From: Bacillota bacterium | GTDB taxonomy: Bacteria; Bacillota; Sulfobacillia; Sulfobacillales; Sulfobacillaceae | Length of the DNA stretch: 50,358 bases | Direction of reading: 5' to 3' | Assembly (NCBI GenBank): GCA_021797635.1 | Contig: JAJZZI010000074.1 | Span: 1-50,358 of the forward strand | Shown: piece by piece, positions 9,191-20,032 of the stretch | Position numbering within the stretch: the stretch's first letter is position 1 | Layout: the number at the start of each line of letters is the position of its first letter | The notes under the pieces: generated by a model | Told to the model about the DNA's origin: nothing | Databases searched by the model: none | The model's input: only the letters and a program-made list of their open reading frames with translations | Made by a program: the position numbers and the translations under genes

Positions 9191-10921
9191 TTATCCCTCC
9201 TTTCGCAACTTTATTTGGCGAAGCCGTTCAGTCGCTTCGCGCACTTCTCGCATCAGCTCTTCTTGATTCTCTCCGCTTCGTACTCTTTCCTGCAAGATAT
9301 GATATCGCTCCTGGTCATAACGTTCTTTGATCCTTCGCACAAAATCCGAAATCGCGGCCGGGCCGCCATCAGGGCCGGCCCACGCGTGAGCCTCCAACAC
9401 CCGGGCGCGAGCCTCAGCGTCCAATTCATCAATCCACCTCGCGGTCGCTTCGCCACCCGCCTGTTGAAGACATTTCAGGGCGTGGCTCAAGCCTAGCTGG
9501 TCCGCCCACTCGGGGACCTCATGCTGAACCACGTCGATGGCTTCCGGATGCCGAATCAGAGCCGCCAAAAGTTCTACATCCACACCCGGCAAGGTAGTGG
9601 GCGATTTTTCTGCTGGTCTCCCCATATTATGCCTATTTTTTCCGGATGTATGCTTATCCCCTTGTGCTAGACCAAGACTTTGTGTTAGAATACTTCGATC
9701 TAGTCTCAGAGTTCTCCCTATCACGTCCACGTACCCTGCCTGCTCGATGGCATCCGTAACGGCCAGTAAAAATGGCCGTATGGATTCTACGGCTTTGGCC
9801 TTCTCGCGCGGGGTGGTTCCTCGGAGCCGCTCAGACATGGCCATAACAAAGGATTTAGCGTGCTCGATCCTTTCCCGAAGGGCCTGATCTCCCATCTTTT
9901 GGCGAAATTCGTCAGGATCTTTAACCCCGTCCCCTAAGCTCACCAGATTAACCCGAAGGCCCGCTTGCGAGAGAATCAAAAACGCCCTTCGGCTCGCCTC
10001 GCGGCCCGCTTCGTCCTGATCGTAGGCCAGGTCCACCTCGGAGTGAAACCGTCCTAAAAGCCGAGCCTGTTGATCCGTTAGTGCCGTACCCAACGTCCCC
10101 ACGGCTTGCGTCAAGCCAGCGGCATGGCACGCCACCACATCGAAATAACCTTCCACCAACAGAGGCCGCACGCCTTTTTGCCAGGCCAAGCGAGCCAAGT
10201 GCAATCCGTACAGCAACTGGCCCTTGTGAAACAACCGCGTCTCCGGAGAGTTGAGATACTTCGGTTCTTGTTGACTATCCAGGGCGCGCCCACCAAAGGC
10301 GACAATCCGTCCACGACGGTCCCATATGGGAAAGGTGAGCCGATGTCTCAAGCGATCGTAGGCTCCGCCCTTCTCCCGGGCCACCACCACGCCAGCCTCC
10401 ACCATCGTTTCCAGGGCAACGTGGCGCTCTTTTAGCCAATCCACCAAGCCGTGCCACGAATCCGGGGCATAGCCTAACTGAAACTGATCGGCCATGCCAA
10501 AGGAAAGGCGGCGTTCCGCCAAATATGGTTCGATGGCCGAACGTCCTCGTTGAAAATACTCCTGGGTCCAAGCCAGCACCTCATAAAAATGCTGGCGATC
10601 GTCTCCACCCTGCCGCCGCGCGGCTTTCGGTTCAGGAATACCGGCATCTTCCGCTAGGCGCCGCACGGCGTCCATGAAATCCAGTCCTTCTTGTTGACCC
10701 AAGAAGGTAAACACGGTCCCGCCCACATGACAACCAAAACAATAGAAAAGCTGCTGCTCAGGGTCGACGCTAAAAGACGGAGTTTTTTCAGAATGGAAAG
10801 GACAAACGCCCCAGTAGTGCTTACCACGGCGGCGCAAGGCCACCGTTCTACCGATGACCTCCACGATATCGCTGGCTTCGCGCACACGGATTATCCACGA
10901 ATCGTACTCGGGGTTGGCCAC
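9191..10921 (-). CDS. dnaG: DNA primase
   Basis: CPFH...[11 protein letters not shown] zinc finger; [21 protein letters not shown]...[10 protein letters not shown]. Confidence 0.95.
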   Translation of the reverse strand: MANPEYDSWIIRVREASDIVEVIGRTVALRRRGKHYWGVCPFHSEKTPSFSVDPEQQLFYCFGCHVGGTVFTFLGQQEGLDFMDAVRRLAEDAGIPEPKAARRQGGDDRQHFYEVLAWTQEYFQRGRSAIEPYLAERRLSFGMADQFQLGYAPDSWHGLVDWLKERHVALETMVEAGVVVAREKGGAYDRLRHRLTFPIWDRRGRIVAFGGRALDSQQEPKYLNSPETRLFHKGQLLYGLHLARLAWQKGVRPLLVEGYFDVVACHAAGLTQAVGTLGTALTDQQARLLGRFHSEVDLAYDQDEAGREASRRAFLILSQAGLRVNLVSLGDGVKDPDEFRQKMGDQALRERIEHAKSFVMAMSERLRGTTPREKAKAVESIRPFLLAVTDAIEQAGYVDVIGRTLRLDRSILTQSLGLAQGDKHTSGKNRHNMGRPAEKSPTTLPGVDVELLAALIRHPEAIDVVQHEVPEWADQLGLSHALKCLQQAGGEATARWIDELDAEARARVLEAHAWAGPDGGPAAISDFVRRIKERYDQERYHILQERVRSGENQEELMREVREATERLRQIKLRKEG

Positions 10922-11006
10922 GACGCGTCACTCCCGTCTCCAAGAAGGTTCGCCATCGAAAGCGATATTCCTCCTTAATTCGCCAGAGGGAAGCTCAATC
11001 GAAAAT

Positions 11007-11771
11007 TTAGTTTTTGGGGACTCTCGGGCAACCCGGGAGGCGGCCCAGCGCTGCGAGCGTTTCGTCCACGTGGTTGGAAATAATAACGTCCACACCCATC
11101 TGGTTTAGGCGAACCACGTCATCTTCGTGGTCCACGGTCCAGGCGGCCACGCCCATTGCGTTTTGATGGCACTGGTTAACCAACTCGAAACTGACGTTTC
11201 GATAGAAAAGATGAATCGCCGCTAAATCGAGACCAAATCGGGTCTTTATGGCCTTTTTCTCCGGTAGGTCCAAGTGTGTAAGTAAGAGACCGCACTCCGC
11301 TGCCGGCTCGAGCGTCTTGAGGTATCCAAGGATTTTAGGGTCAAACGAAGAGTAGCGCACGGTATAGGGATGCGCTCGAACGACCTGCAAGGTCGCCTGC
11401 ACGAGGTCCCGCCAGCGTTCGCATGGCTTCATTTCGATGTTGCACAGGCCACCCTTAAAGTCCATCAACTCATCAAGCACTTCTGCCAAGCTAGGTATCG
11501 GCTCCCTGGCTAAGTCGGGACGTTGGTAAGCGGCATTCAGCGTGCGAAGGGCCCTCCAGGAGAGTTCCGACACGCTTCCTGAGCCGTCTCCCGTGGTCCG
11601 CTCGACCGAATCGTCGTGGAGCACGATGACCACACCGTCTTTTGACAGCTGAACGTCAAGCTCAACTCCGTCGGCGCCCCCCTCCATCGCTTTCCGAAAG
11701 GATATCTTGGTGTTCTCGGGATATTTCGCACTAAAGCCACGATGCCCAAGGATAAGCGGTGAGTCAGCCAT
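11007..11771 (-). CDS. Glycerophosphodiester phosphodiesterase
   Basis: LGHRGFSAKYPENTKISFRKAMEGGADGVELDVQLSKDGVVIVLHDDSVERTT. Confidence 0.93.
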   Translation of the reverse strand: MADSPLILGHRGFSAKYPENTKISFRKAMEGGADGVELDVQLSKDGVVIVLHDDSVERTTGDGSGSVSELSWRALRTLNAAYQRPDLAREPIPSLAEVLDELMDFKGGLCNIEMKPCERWRDLVQATLQVVRAHPYTVRYSSFDPKILGYLKTLEPAAECGLLLTHLDLPEKKAIKTRFGLDLAAIHLFYRNVSFELVNQCHQNAMGVAAWTVDHEDDVVRLNQMGVDVIISNHVDETLAALGRLPGCPRVPKN

Positions 11772-12615
11772 GGTAGCTATGCCCATTTTGCTCTGGCCCG
11801 ATCGTCCTCTTCCAGGCGCTTAACACCTTGTCGGCCGTCTCTTCCACCGCTTGATGGCTCACATCGATCACAGGACAACCCAACTGGGCAAAGAGCCGGT
11901 CGGCAAACGCCAACTCCTCCTCTATCCGACTAGCCGTAGCATAGAGCGACGACGTAGAGACACCCAGCGCCCGCATGCGCTCGCGGCGCACGGAAAGCAG
12001 CAGTTCAGGAGAGATGGTGAGTCCGACTACCTTCTGGGCCTGCTTGTGCAAGAGGTCGGGCACGGGAAGTTCTGGGGCCACGGGCACGTTTGCCACCTTG
12101 AGACGGCGGTTGGCCAAGTACAGACTTAAAGGCGTCTTAGATGTGCGCGACACGCCCACAAGTACCAAATCCGCCTCGCGAATGGCTTTGGGATTCTTGC
12201 CGTCATCGAAGCGGACGGCAAATTCGGCTGCCTCCACGCGGGCATAGTAGTTGCTGTCCGCGCGGTGCGTCAATCCAGGAATCTCGGTGGGAGCCTGGTC
12301 CAAGCCCTGAGCCAAATCCTGAAGCAAGGGCCCCAAAACATCAATCCCGCGCACGCCCACGCGAAGTGCCTGGGAAGCCAAGTAGGCGCGAAGCTCGCTT
12401 TCGACCAGGGTATAGACAATTAACGCGGGCAGCGACCTTTGACATCGGGCCAAAAGGCGGTCAACATCGGCACATGTACGCAGATGTGACACGCGCTCCA
12501 CCTCCACGTCCGCCCCGGGAAACTGCACAATGGCCGCCCGATAAATCCGTTCTGCCGTTCCCCCTAGGGCATCGGACACAATAAAGACTTTGCCTAGACG
12601 TGCTCCGCCTTCCAT
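11764..12615 (-). CDS. Pyruvate,phosphate dikinase / PEP synthase regulatory protein (DUF299/PPSR family)
   Basis: SDALGGTAERIYRAA N-terminus, P-loop-like GVSRTSKTPLSLYLA, GLTISPELL. Confidence 0.92.
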   Translation of the reverse strand: MEGGARLGKVFIVSDALGGTAERIYRAAIVQFPGADVEVERVSHLRTCADVDRLLARCQRSLPALIVYTLVESELRAYLASQALRVGVRGIDVLGPLLQDLAQGLDQAPTEIPGLTHRADSNYYARVEAAEFAVRFDDGKNPKAIREADLVLVGVSRTSKTPLSLYLANRRLKVANVPVAPELPVPDLLHKQAQKVVGLTISPELLLSVRRERMRALGVSTSSLYATASRIEEELAFADRLFAQLGCPVIDVSHQAVEETADKVLSAWKRTIGPEQNGHSYHG

Positions 12616-12655
12616 GTTTTGCTCCTTTTATACGAACTCCTCGTACCTAATCTTG

Positions 12656-14692
12656 CTATGACGGCAATTTGCCAGGATCCCAGTAGCGCGATAGCGAGGA
12701 ACGGGCTTTCGCGAGCAGGTTTAGACGGCTTTGCCGCACCTCCTGATTGGCATCCATGATCAACACCGCCTCGAATAACTCGGCCAACGCCGACACCATC
12801 TCCGGCACCGCCTGCCACCACGACTGAATCTCTGCGGTCTGGTTCATTCTCCGGATCTCCTGGGCCAGACGCTCCTCTTCGTCCAATTGGTAGCGTTCCG
12901 CCAGCGACTCGGATGTCCACTCGCCTAACACCCGGTCTACGCGCTTAAATGCCATTAAGTAGGACGCCCATCGGTCTTCCTGGTGGGATAAATCACGCCA
13001 CAGGGCAATTCGTGAGCGTAGGCTGGCCAGGCGTCCGTCGACCGCTAAAAGGGCGTCAATAACCTCCGCTGGGACCTCCTCTGCCCAGTGGCTCTTTAGT
13101 CGGGAGACCACCAATTCACGCGGTCCCTCCGTTTCGAGCTGGCTAAGCTGGTACAAGGCCTTGGCCTCGCTCAATAGGGCGTTCAGCTCAATCTCTCGTG
13201 CAACGTCCGTTTCCGTCCAAATCCGGGCGATCCCAAGCGCACTGCGACGAAGGCCAAATGGGTCTTCCGAACCCGTCGGTTGGATTCCATGGGCAAAAGC
13301 CATGATCAGCGTGTCCAACCGATCCAGCAATCCAAGCACCGCACCAACGCGGTTTCGGGGCACGGGATCGCCCTGTTGCCGAGGTAGATACTGGTCGGAA
13401 ATGGCCATGGCCACCCCTTCGGACTCCCCATCGTGCGCTGCATAAATGCCCCCCATGATCCCCTCTAACTCTGAAAATTCCTCCACCACGTGGGTGAGCA
13501 AGTCACACTTGGCTAGGTCGATGGCCCGCTCCACTTCGTGTGCCTCCCCGTCCGCCAACACCCATAGGCTTTTGGTCTTTAAGAACAAGGCTCTCAAGCG
13601 CCCGACCTTGTCCGCGTAAGTTCCCAGTTTGGCATGGAACACCACTTCAGCCAAGCCTCGGGCTCGGCTAGAAAGCGGTATCTTAATATCTTGGCGATAG
13701 AAGTAGTCGGCATCGTTAAGCCGGGCTCGCAACACTTTCTCGTTACCATGTCGCACCTTGTCGAGATCGCGCCCGACGCCGTTTCTCACCCCGATAAAGG
13801 CCGGCAAAAGCCTGCCTTGATGGTCTCGCATGGGAAAGTATCGCTGATGAACCTTCATGGCCGTGGTCAAAATAGGCTCGGGTACGTCCAGAAAGCTCCC
13901 ATCAAACTGGCCTAGAAAGGGCACTGGCCATTCCACCAGCGCCGCCACCTCTTCCAAGAGGCCGTCATCCTCTTCCATTAAGCCTCCCGCCTGCTTGGCC
14001 AGCGCGCTCCCTTGCTGACGGATGATCGCCTTGCGCACATCCTGGTCGAGCACGACTTTTAACACCGTTTCCATCACCGTAGGATACTGGGCCGCTGACG
14101 TGATCGCCAGAGGCTCCGGATGATCGGTCCGATTGCCATAGCTTACCGAGCCCGATTGAATTCCAGCCAGGCTAAGACTCAAAGGCTGATCTTCCAACCA
14201 CAATCCCAGCCAACGGATGGGACGCACAAAGCGTGCCTCGCCACTGCCCCAACGCATGCTGCGTGGCAAGTTCATGGCCAAAAAGGCTTGACTGGCAACT
14301 TCGGCCAAAACGCTCTCAGCGTTTCGCTCTGGTTCCCGCCGCGCCACGCTCAGATAGGTTTTCTGGTCAACGATCTCTTGCTGAAGGTCCGCAAGCGAAG
14401 CCGATGCTCGGCGCAGGAATCCCTCTAAGGCGGGCGTGGGCAGATGATCGCGATAGGCGACCTCCAGGCGTGGGCCGCGGATCGTCGATGTCTTTGGCTC
14501 CTGGGTCGCGGCAACCGCTCCATAAACAACCAGACGGCGAGGCGTGTACCGGGCGGTTAGCGCTTGCGCAAATAGGCGCTGGTCTTGAAGTGCTTCGCTC
14601 ATTCGGGCATGGAGCTCTCGGGAAACGTCTTTCACGTAACGACTAGGGATCTCTTCAACCCCGATCTCAAAGACGAATTCTTTTGTATTCAT
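12656..14692 (-). CDS. glyS: Glycine--tRNA ligase beta subunit
   Basis: MNTKEFVFEIGVEEIPSRYV start, MRWG..RFVRPIRWL, KVHQRYFP motifs; ATG at 14692. The ORF stays open upstream to 14800 inside the hairpin-rich insert. Confidence 0.95.
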   Translation of the reverse strand: MNTKEFVFEIGVEEIPSRYVKDVSRELHARMSEALQDQRLFAQALTARYTPRRLVVYGAVAATQEPKTSTIRGPRLEVAYRDHLPTPALEGFLRRASASLADLQQEIVDQKTYLSVARREPERNAESVLAEVASQAFLAMNLPRSMRWGSGEARFVRPIRWLGLWLEDQPLSLSLAGIQSGSVSYGNRTDHPEPLAITSAAQYPTVMETVLKVVLDQDVRKAIIRQQGSALAKQAGGLMEEDDGLLEEVAALVEWPVPFLGQFDGSFLDVPEPILTTAMKVHQRYFPMRDHQGRLLPAFIGVRNGVGRDLDKVRHGNEKVLRARLNDADYFYRQDIKIPLSSRARGLAEVVFHAKLGTYADKVGRLRALFLKTKSLWVLADGEAHEVERAIDLAKCDLLTHVVEEFSELEGIMGGIYAAHDGESEGVAMAISDQYLPRQQGDPVPRNRVGAVLGLLDRLDTLIMAFAHGIQPTGSEDPFGLRRSALGIARIWTETDVAREIELNALLSEAKALYQLSQLETEGPRELVVSRLKSHWAEEVPAEVIDALLAVDGRLASLRSRIALWRDLSHQEDRWASYLMAFKRVDRVLGEWTSESLAERYQLDEEERLAQEIRRMNQTAEIQSWWQAVPEMVSALAELFEAVLIMDANQEVRQSRLNLLAKARSSLSRYWDPGKLPS

Positions 14693-14699
14693 CCAATTT

Positions 14700-15275
14700 G
14701 TGCGGGACCCCTCGGCCTTCAGGCCGGGGGACGATAGTGCGGCAGGCAAATCCTCCCCCTCCAGTCCCGCTACTCCTTTCTGCAATGCTATCTTCGTCAA
14801 CGACTCCGCCTTGCAGGGCGGGGCTTTCAGGTGCCTAAAAAGGGGCAGACCCCGCGTCTTGGCGATTGACGGCGGCCACGATCCATTCCTGTCGTTCTGC
14901 TATCAGGATCTCCTTTCAGCGGCACGGCTTGCTAGGCAGACTCTTCTTGCCAGCCATCTGTCAGGCGCATCATGAAGGGCATCATCGGGTGGACCAGCGT
15001 GCGTTTCTCTGAACAGCCGTCCACGGTGTCTTCCGTCGGTCTACCCCACATACTGCCTCCCTACGAGCCCTGTAACCCAGGCCTTTAGAGTCCTTTCCAG
15101 ACGAAGACGGCGAAAACCTTCGGCGTTTCGCCTTGGATCTCATTGAGGATGCATCCCGGCGCCCATCAGAACCACCCATGGCAAACGGAGCGGGCCAGTT
15201 ACCGCTTTCTCTGGTCAACTCAATCCGGTTTTCCCCAGCTCTGCCCTTCAGGGCAGGGTCGTGGGCTGCCTCTTC
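14700..15275 (-). mobile_element. Degenerate IS200/IS605-like relic or palindrome-associated non-autonomous element between glyQ and glyS
   Basis: Three short GC hairpins with CTTCAGG/CTGAAGG-type loops (CTCGGCCTTCAGGCCGGG ~14709, CCGCCTTGCAGGGCGG ~14810, CTGCCCTTCAGGGCAG ~15241) and a non-conserved, low-quality ORF between; hairpins resemble IS200/IS605 ends. No intact tnpA or tnpB. Confidence 0.5.
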
Positions 15276-16132
15276 TCCTCCGATGATCGTCCCTCGACCA
15301 GCCATTTCTGGGCTGCGATGCGCGCTAAACTTCTCATCCGCCCGATATAGGCCTGACGTTCGGTAACCGAAATTCCACCGCGCGCATCTAGCGTGTTGAA
15401 GACGTGCGAAGCTTTTAGGATGAATTCATAGCCGGGCCGGACCAACTCCCGGCTTAGGAGATTTCGGGCCTCCTGCTCATAAAGGTCAAACAATTGAGTC
15501 AAAAGCGCCGTGTCCGCCGCTTCAAAACTGTAGGTGGCCTGCTCCCATTCGACCCGCCGAAACATCTCGGCATAGCTGACCCCCGGTGCCCAAAGGATGC
15601 TCCATACATCGTCCACGCCAGCCAAATAGCTAATCAACCGTTCCAAGCCATAAGTGATTTCGGCGGTTACGGGTCGGCACTCTTGCCCGCCAATTTGCTG
15701 AAAGTAGGTAAACTGAGTAATTTCCATGCCATCAAGCCATACTTCCCAGCCGAGCCCCATGGCCCCGAGACTGGGATTCTCCCAGTTGTCTTCTACGAAG
15801 CGAACATCGTGGGCTGAGCCATCGATGCCGAGCGCTTGGAGACTCTCAAGATAGCGATCGACAACATCCTCGGGCGACGGTTTCAAGATCACCTGGAATT
15901 GATGATGCTGATACAATCGATTGGGGTTTTCTCCATAACGGCCATCCACTGGACGCCTGGACGGCTGCACGTAGGCGACTTTCCACGGATCGGGCCCGAG
16001 CGCTCGAAAAAAAGTCAATGGATGCATCGTACCTGCCCCCACCTCTAGGTCGTAGGGCTCCGCTAATACGCAACCTTGCTCCATCCAGAACCTCTTCAAG
16101 CGCATGACCGCGTCTTGCACCGTCACTGTCAC
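15248..16132 (-). CDS. glyQ: Glycine--tRNA ligase alpha subunit
   Basis: [73 protein letters not shown]. Confidence 0.97.
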   Translation of the reverse strand: MTVTVQDAVMRLKRFWMEQGCVLAEPYDLEVGAGTMHPLTFFRALGPDPWKVAYVQPSRRPVDGRYGENPNRLYQHHQFQVILKPSPEDVVDRYLESLQALGIDGSAHDVRFVEDNWENPSLGAMGLGWEVWLDGMEITQFTYFQQIGGQECRPVTAEITYGLERLISYLAGVDDVWSILWAPGVSYAEMFRRVEWEQATYSFEAADTALLTQLFDLYEQEARNLLSRELVRPGYEFILKASHVFNTLDARGGISVTERQAYIGRMRSLARIAAQKWLVEGRSSEEKRQPTTLP

Positions 16133-16893
16133 GAGGGTCCCTCCACTTCTTGGTCCAGCAATTGAGATATAAAAGCAAACGCTCTCGGGGTACGATGAAG
16201 TTGACTCGCCAGGGTCACGCTAAGCCAGTCCACCATCTCACCGACGAGACGCCCTCGCACCTCCACCGCGCCAAATTTGTCCGCTGGCATGTCCAACCAT
16301 CGGTTGACCGTTTTCAGCGCTCCCGTGGAAAATGTCTTTAGGTGAGCACCGCGCGCGCACCTGGGACAAATCACCTGCCCTTCTCCGGGATGCCAGAGCA
16401 AGGGCCCCGAAAGGGGAACATGGCATTGCGGACAATGATCAAAGCGAGCAGCAAATCCCGCCGCTCGAAGCAATTGCCAAAGCGCGGCCATTGCCGCTGA
16501 GGGCGGATGCCGACCGTCGTTGAGCGCTTCCATTCCCGCCACTAAGATGTAGAAGGCCTCCGGTGCGGGATCATGGTCGGAAAAGCATTCGCTGGCCACA
16601 TCGGCGATGAGCGAGGCCCAGGCAATGCGGTCAATATCGCCTCGAATCTTGCCGAATCCGTGAATCACGTCGGCCGATGTGACCGACTCCAGTGAACTAC
16701 GTCCCCGATAAAGCTCAAATCCACTATAGGATAGCGGATACAGACCCGCATTTAAAGGGCTCTTTGGCTTTCTCACTCCACGGCCGATGGCCGCGACCTT
16801 ACCATGATTTAGCAGAAACAAGTTAACCAGCGCATCGTGGTCCCGATATGCCTTGGACTTTAAGACAATTCCCTGGTCGCGATAGGTGGCCAT
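16129..16893 (-). CDS. recO: DNA repair protein RecO
   Basis: [48 protein letters not shown]...CPRC zinc motif; position between glyQ and era. Confidence 0.92.
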   Translation of the reverse strand: MATYRDQGIVLKSKAYRDHDALVNLFLLNHGKVAAIGRGVRKPKSPLNAGLYPLSYSGFELYRGRSSLESVTSADVIHGFGKIRGDIDRIAWASLIADVASECFSDHDPAPEAFYILVAGMEALNDGRHPPSAAMAALWQLLRAAGFAARFDHCPQCHVPLSGPLLWHPGEGQVICPRCARGAHLKTFSTGALKTVNRWLDMPADKFGAVEVRGRLVGEMVDWLSVTLASQLHRTPRAFAFISQLLDQEVEGPS

Positions 16894-16894
16894 A

Positions 16895-17782
16895 TTACTC
16901 TGGATCCTGAAATCCTAGACGTTTCAACCACTCTTCTTGCTCACGCCAATGGCGCCTGACCTTCACCCACAAATCCAGATACACGGAACGCTCATAGTAG
17001 GTCTCAAGCTCCACCCGCGCTTGTTCCCCAATCTTGCGCAACATCTTGCCTTTGGCACCGATGATGATGGCTTTTTGGCTCTCGCGTTCGACATAAATCG
17101 TTGCCCTTACATAGATCTTGTCATTGGAGCGCCGCGTCCGTTCTTCCACGACCACCGCCACCGAATGAGGCACTTCGTCTTGAACGGCCATCAAGATTTG
17201 CTCGCGAATAGTTTCTCCAACGTAGGTATCCTCGGGTTGATCAGTGACCATATCCTCCGGAAAATAGGGGTCTCCTTCGGGCAATGCCTGCAGGGCATCG
17301 CCAATTAGACGCTCGAGGCCCTTTTCCTTTAGGGCGGAGACTTCGTACCACGCCTGGTACGGAGCGAGTTCCTGGTACGGCCTTATCCGCTCCTGCACTC
17401 GCCCCACTAAATCCGCTTTGTTGGCGATAAGCCAGGTCGGAGCGGATGCGGCGCGGCACATATCGGCCGCCCACTGATCCTCCTCGCGCGGCGGCCGGCT
17501 CACATCCACAATATGCCACAGAGCGTCTACCCCCCTGGCTTCCGTCTTTGCGCTACGCACCATATGGTGTCCTAATTTGCTGGTGGCCCGATGCACTCCT
17601 GGCGTATCCACCAAGACCAGTTGAGCGCTTGCACTATGTAAAATACCCCGAATGCTGATTCGGGTGGTTTGAGGCTTAGGCGTCGCAATGGCGATCTTTC
17701 TGCCTAGTACGGCGTTGAGAAGCGTCGATTTCCCCACGTTGGGGCGGCCCACCAATGCGACAAAACCTGAATGGTAGCTCAC
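16895..17782 (-). CDS. era: GTPase Era
   Basis: GFVALVGRPNVGKSTLLN, VDTPGVH, NKADL; KH-type C-terminus QKAIIIGAKGKMLRKIGEQAR. Confidence 0.97.
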   Translation of the reverse strand: MSYHSGFVALVGRPNVGKSTLLNAVLGRKIAIATPKPQTTRISIRGILHSASAQLVLVDTPGVHRATSKLGHHMVRSAKTEARGVDALWHIVDVSRPPREEDQWAADMCRAASAPTWLIANKADLVGRVQERIRPYQELAPYQAWYEVSALKEKGLERLIGDALQALPEGDPYFPEDMVTDQPEDTYVGETIREQILMAVQDEVPHSVAVVVEERTRRSNDKIYVRATIYVERESQKAIIIGAKGKMLRKIGEQARVELETYYERSVYLDLWVKVRRHWREQEEWLKRLGFQDPE

Positions 17783-18189
17783 GTCAGATCCTCCTCGCCA
17801 AAGGATTCCGGCAACAACTGACTAAGCCTTCGCTTTACCCAGCGCGACGGTGACGGTGCCCGGGAAACCACCCACAGATCACCGAACTCACTTAAGACCT
17901 GGCGACATCCCCCACAGGGCCAAAGCGTGCGCGACCCCCGCCCCACCACCGCTACGGCAACAAAATGCCGATTGCCAGCCGCCACGGCGTTGGCCACTGC
18001 CGAGCGCTCCGCGCACAAGCCCAAGGGATAACTGGCATTCTCTACATTGCACCCCACGGCCGTCGAGCCATCGTTCAGCAATAACGCAGCGCCCACGGGA
18101 AAGTTGGAATAGGGCGCATAGGCTCGTTCCCTCACCGTTTGCGCTTGAGCCAACAGCGCTGCAATGATGTCGTCATCGATTGCCGTCAC
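17779..18189 (-). CDS. cdd: Cytidine deaminase
   Basis: YAPYSNFPVGAAL, GCNVENASYPLGLCAERSAVANAVA, WPCGGCRQVLSEF. Confidence 0.95.
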   Translation of the reverse strand: MTAIDDDIIAALLAQAQTVRERAYAPYSNFPVGAALLLNDGSTAVGCNVENASYPLGLCAERSAVANAVAAGNRHFVAVAVVGRGSRTLWPCGGCRQVLSEFGDLWVVSRAPSPSRWVKRRLSQLLPESFGEEDLT

Positions 18190-19486
18190 TAGGCATGCCT
18201 CCTGGGGTTTGCTGAGCTTCTTCACCACGGTGGACGATCACTCGTTTGACGCGTCGACCCACGACCTTGGCGACGGAGAACCTTAGACCGCTCGACCCCA
18301 CTTGTTCACCCTCCACGGGTGCACGGCCTAACAAATGCAAGATCAACCCTCCAATGGTATCGAAGTCCTCGTGAGGCAGGTCCACACCTAACAGTTCATT
18401 CAGCTCTTCCAATTGCATGCTCCCATCCACTTCCACGGTGTGAGGATCAATCGGTCGCACTGACAACTCTTCCGCATCATATTCGTCTTGAATTTCGCCC
18501 ACAATTTCTTCTAGCAAGTCTTCGATGGTCACGATGCCGGCGGTGCCTCCATATTCATCCAGCACAATCGCAATATGCGTTCTTTGACGACGAAAGTCGG
18601 CTAGAAGTTCATCGATTTTCTTCGTCTCAGGCACATAGTGCACAGGTCGCATTAACTCGTGGACCAAGGTTTCGGGTGCCCGCTCATCCAGAAAGGCTAA
18701 GATGTCGCGGGCATAGATGACCCCTACGATGTCGTCCACGGTTTGGTGGTAAATGGGCAGGCGCGAATGGCCAAAATGGACCACCGCATCAGCCGCCTGA
18801 CTTAAGGTCGCGGTAGAATCCAAGGCATCGACATCGATCCGCGGCACCATGACCTCGCGGGCGACGGTATCCCCAAAGTCAAAGATGCCTTGAATCATTT
18901 CCCGCTCACTTTCTTCCAAGAGGCCCTCTTCCTCACCCACCTCGACCAAGTTGCGAATCTCCTCTTCGGTTACCAGGCGGCCTCCTTCAGCTTTCCCTCC
19001 AAACGCCCGCACCACACCCACTGCCAGCCAGGTCAGCGCCTGGGCAATGGGGAAAAACAGGCGGGCAGATACCTCGAGAAAGGGTGCCAACTTGGAGGCC
19101 ACGCGGTCCGGATTATGGGCGGCATAGGTCTTAGGCAAAATCTCGGCAAACATCAAGATGGCCAAGGTCATAACTACGGTCGCCCAAGTCACCCCCATCG
19201 CCCCGAAATACCCGATGAACAGTGCCGTCGCTAACGTCGAGGCAATTACGTTGCTGATATTATTACCCACCAGAACGGTGCTAAGCAGGCGATTGGGCTC
19301 CCGCACAAGCCGCTCTAACCAGCTCGCTCTGGGATTGCCTTCTTCGGCGAGATGGCGCACCTTCCCCCGGGACAGGGACATCATGGCGGTTTCCGCCATC
19401 GAATAGATGCTGGATAAGATCAACAACAAAACTAAAATCCCAATTCTAATCCAGTGCACATTCACCACGCGCTCCACCTGTACCAC
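18173..19486 (-). CDS. Hemolysin-family transporter with CNNM, CBS-pair and CorC_HlyC domains
   Basis: N-terminal transmembrane DUF21-type region, CBS region (EVMVPRIDVDALDS... HSRLPIYHQTVDDIVGVIYARDIL), TAGIVTIEDLLEEIVGEIQDEYD. Confidence 0.92.
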   Translation of the reverse strand: MVQVERVVNVHWIRIGILVLLLILSSIYSMAETAMMSLSRGKVRHLAEEGNPRASWLERLVREPNRLLSTVLVGNNISNVIASTLATALFIGYFGAMGVTWATVVMTLAILMFAEILPKTYAAHNPDRVASKLAPFLEVSARLFFPIAQALTWLAVGVVRAFGGKAEGGRLVTEEEIRNLVEVGEEEGLLEESEREMIQGIFDFGDTVAREVMVPRIDVDALDSTATLSQAADAVVHFGHSRLPIYHQTVDDIVGVIYARDILAFLDERAPETLVHELMRPVHYVPETKKIDELLADFRRQRTHIAIVLDEYGGTAGIVTIEDLLEEIVGEIQDEYDAEELSVRPIDPHTVEVDGSMQLEELNELLGVDLPHEDFDTIGGLILHLLGRAPVEGEQVGSSGLRFSVAKVVGRRVKRVIVHRGEEAQQTPGGMPSDGNR

Positions 19487-19546
19487 CGCTTCGGTTTAGG
19501 TCGAACCGCCACGAACCCGGTCCCCCTTTCTTGAGTCATCACGCTG

Positions 19547-20032
19547 TTATGCCCGGGTACGCCGGGGCCGTCTCGAAATCCATAGTATCAGTGCTAAAAT
19601 CGCTGCGACCATCGTTAATAACAGGACGGAGACCACAGGTTGGTGATTAAATCGTACCACAATCCGACGCGGCAGTTCGAGCACCGGCTCGGCAAAGACC
19701 CAGATGCCCAGCGCGGCTGCCCCCATCGCGGCTAGCAGTACCGCCCCCGCCGCCACGTCCTTGGCTATTCGAGCCAATTCGTGAAATTCTGGACTGGCTA
19801 AGTCTACCACCGATTCCACGGCCGTGTTCAGCATCTCGGCCACCATGACCACCATGACGGCGGTAAGCACGCTAATGAAGGCACGGCTAGGCAGCGCCAA
19901 GAACCAACCCAACACCAAAATACACGCCGCAGCAAAAAAGTGAATGCGCAGGTTTCGTTGCGTATTTAAGGCGTACCACAACCCTCGGAAGGCGTAACCG
20001 AAGGATTCGACGACGGAGTCAGCGCGTTTCAC
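19547..20032 (-). CDS. dgkA: Diacylglycerol kinase / undecaprenol kinase family
   Basis: SFGYAFRGLWYALNTQRNLRIHFFAA; AEMLNTAVESVVDL.......AKDVAAGAVLL. Confidence 0.93.
   Translation of the reverse strand: MKRADSVVESFGYAFRGLWYALNTQRNLRIHFFAAACILVLGWFLALPSRAFISVLTAVMVVMVAEMLNTAVESVVDLASPEFHELARIAKDVAAGAVLLAAMGAAALGIWVFAEPVLELPRRIVVRFNHQPVVSVLLLTMVAAILALILWISRRPRRTRA

Noticed and set aside
14982-15305. 107-aa minus ORF ([29 protein letters not shown]...) as a genuine gene
   Set aside because: Starts inside glyQ in another frame and runs through the hairpin-rich insert; composition suggests relic or non-coding sequence. Used only as part of the mobile-element argument.
16129-16140. T-box leader upstream of glyQ
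   Set aside because: glyQ start overlaps the recO stop on the same strand, leaving no room for a leader.
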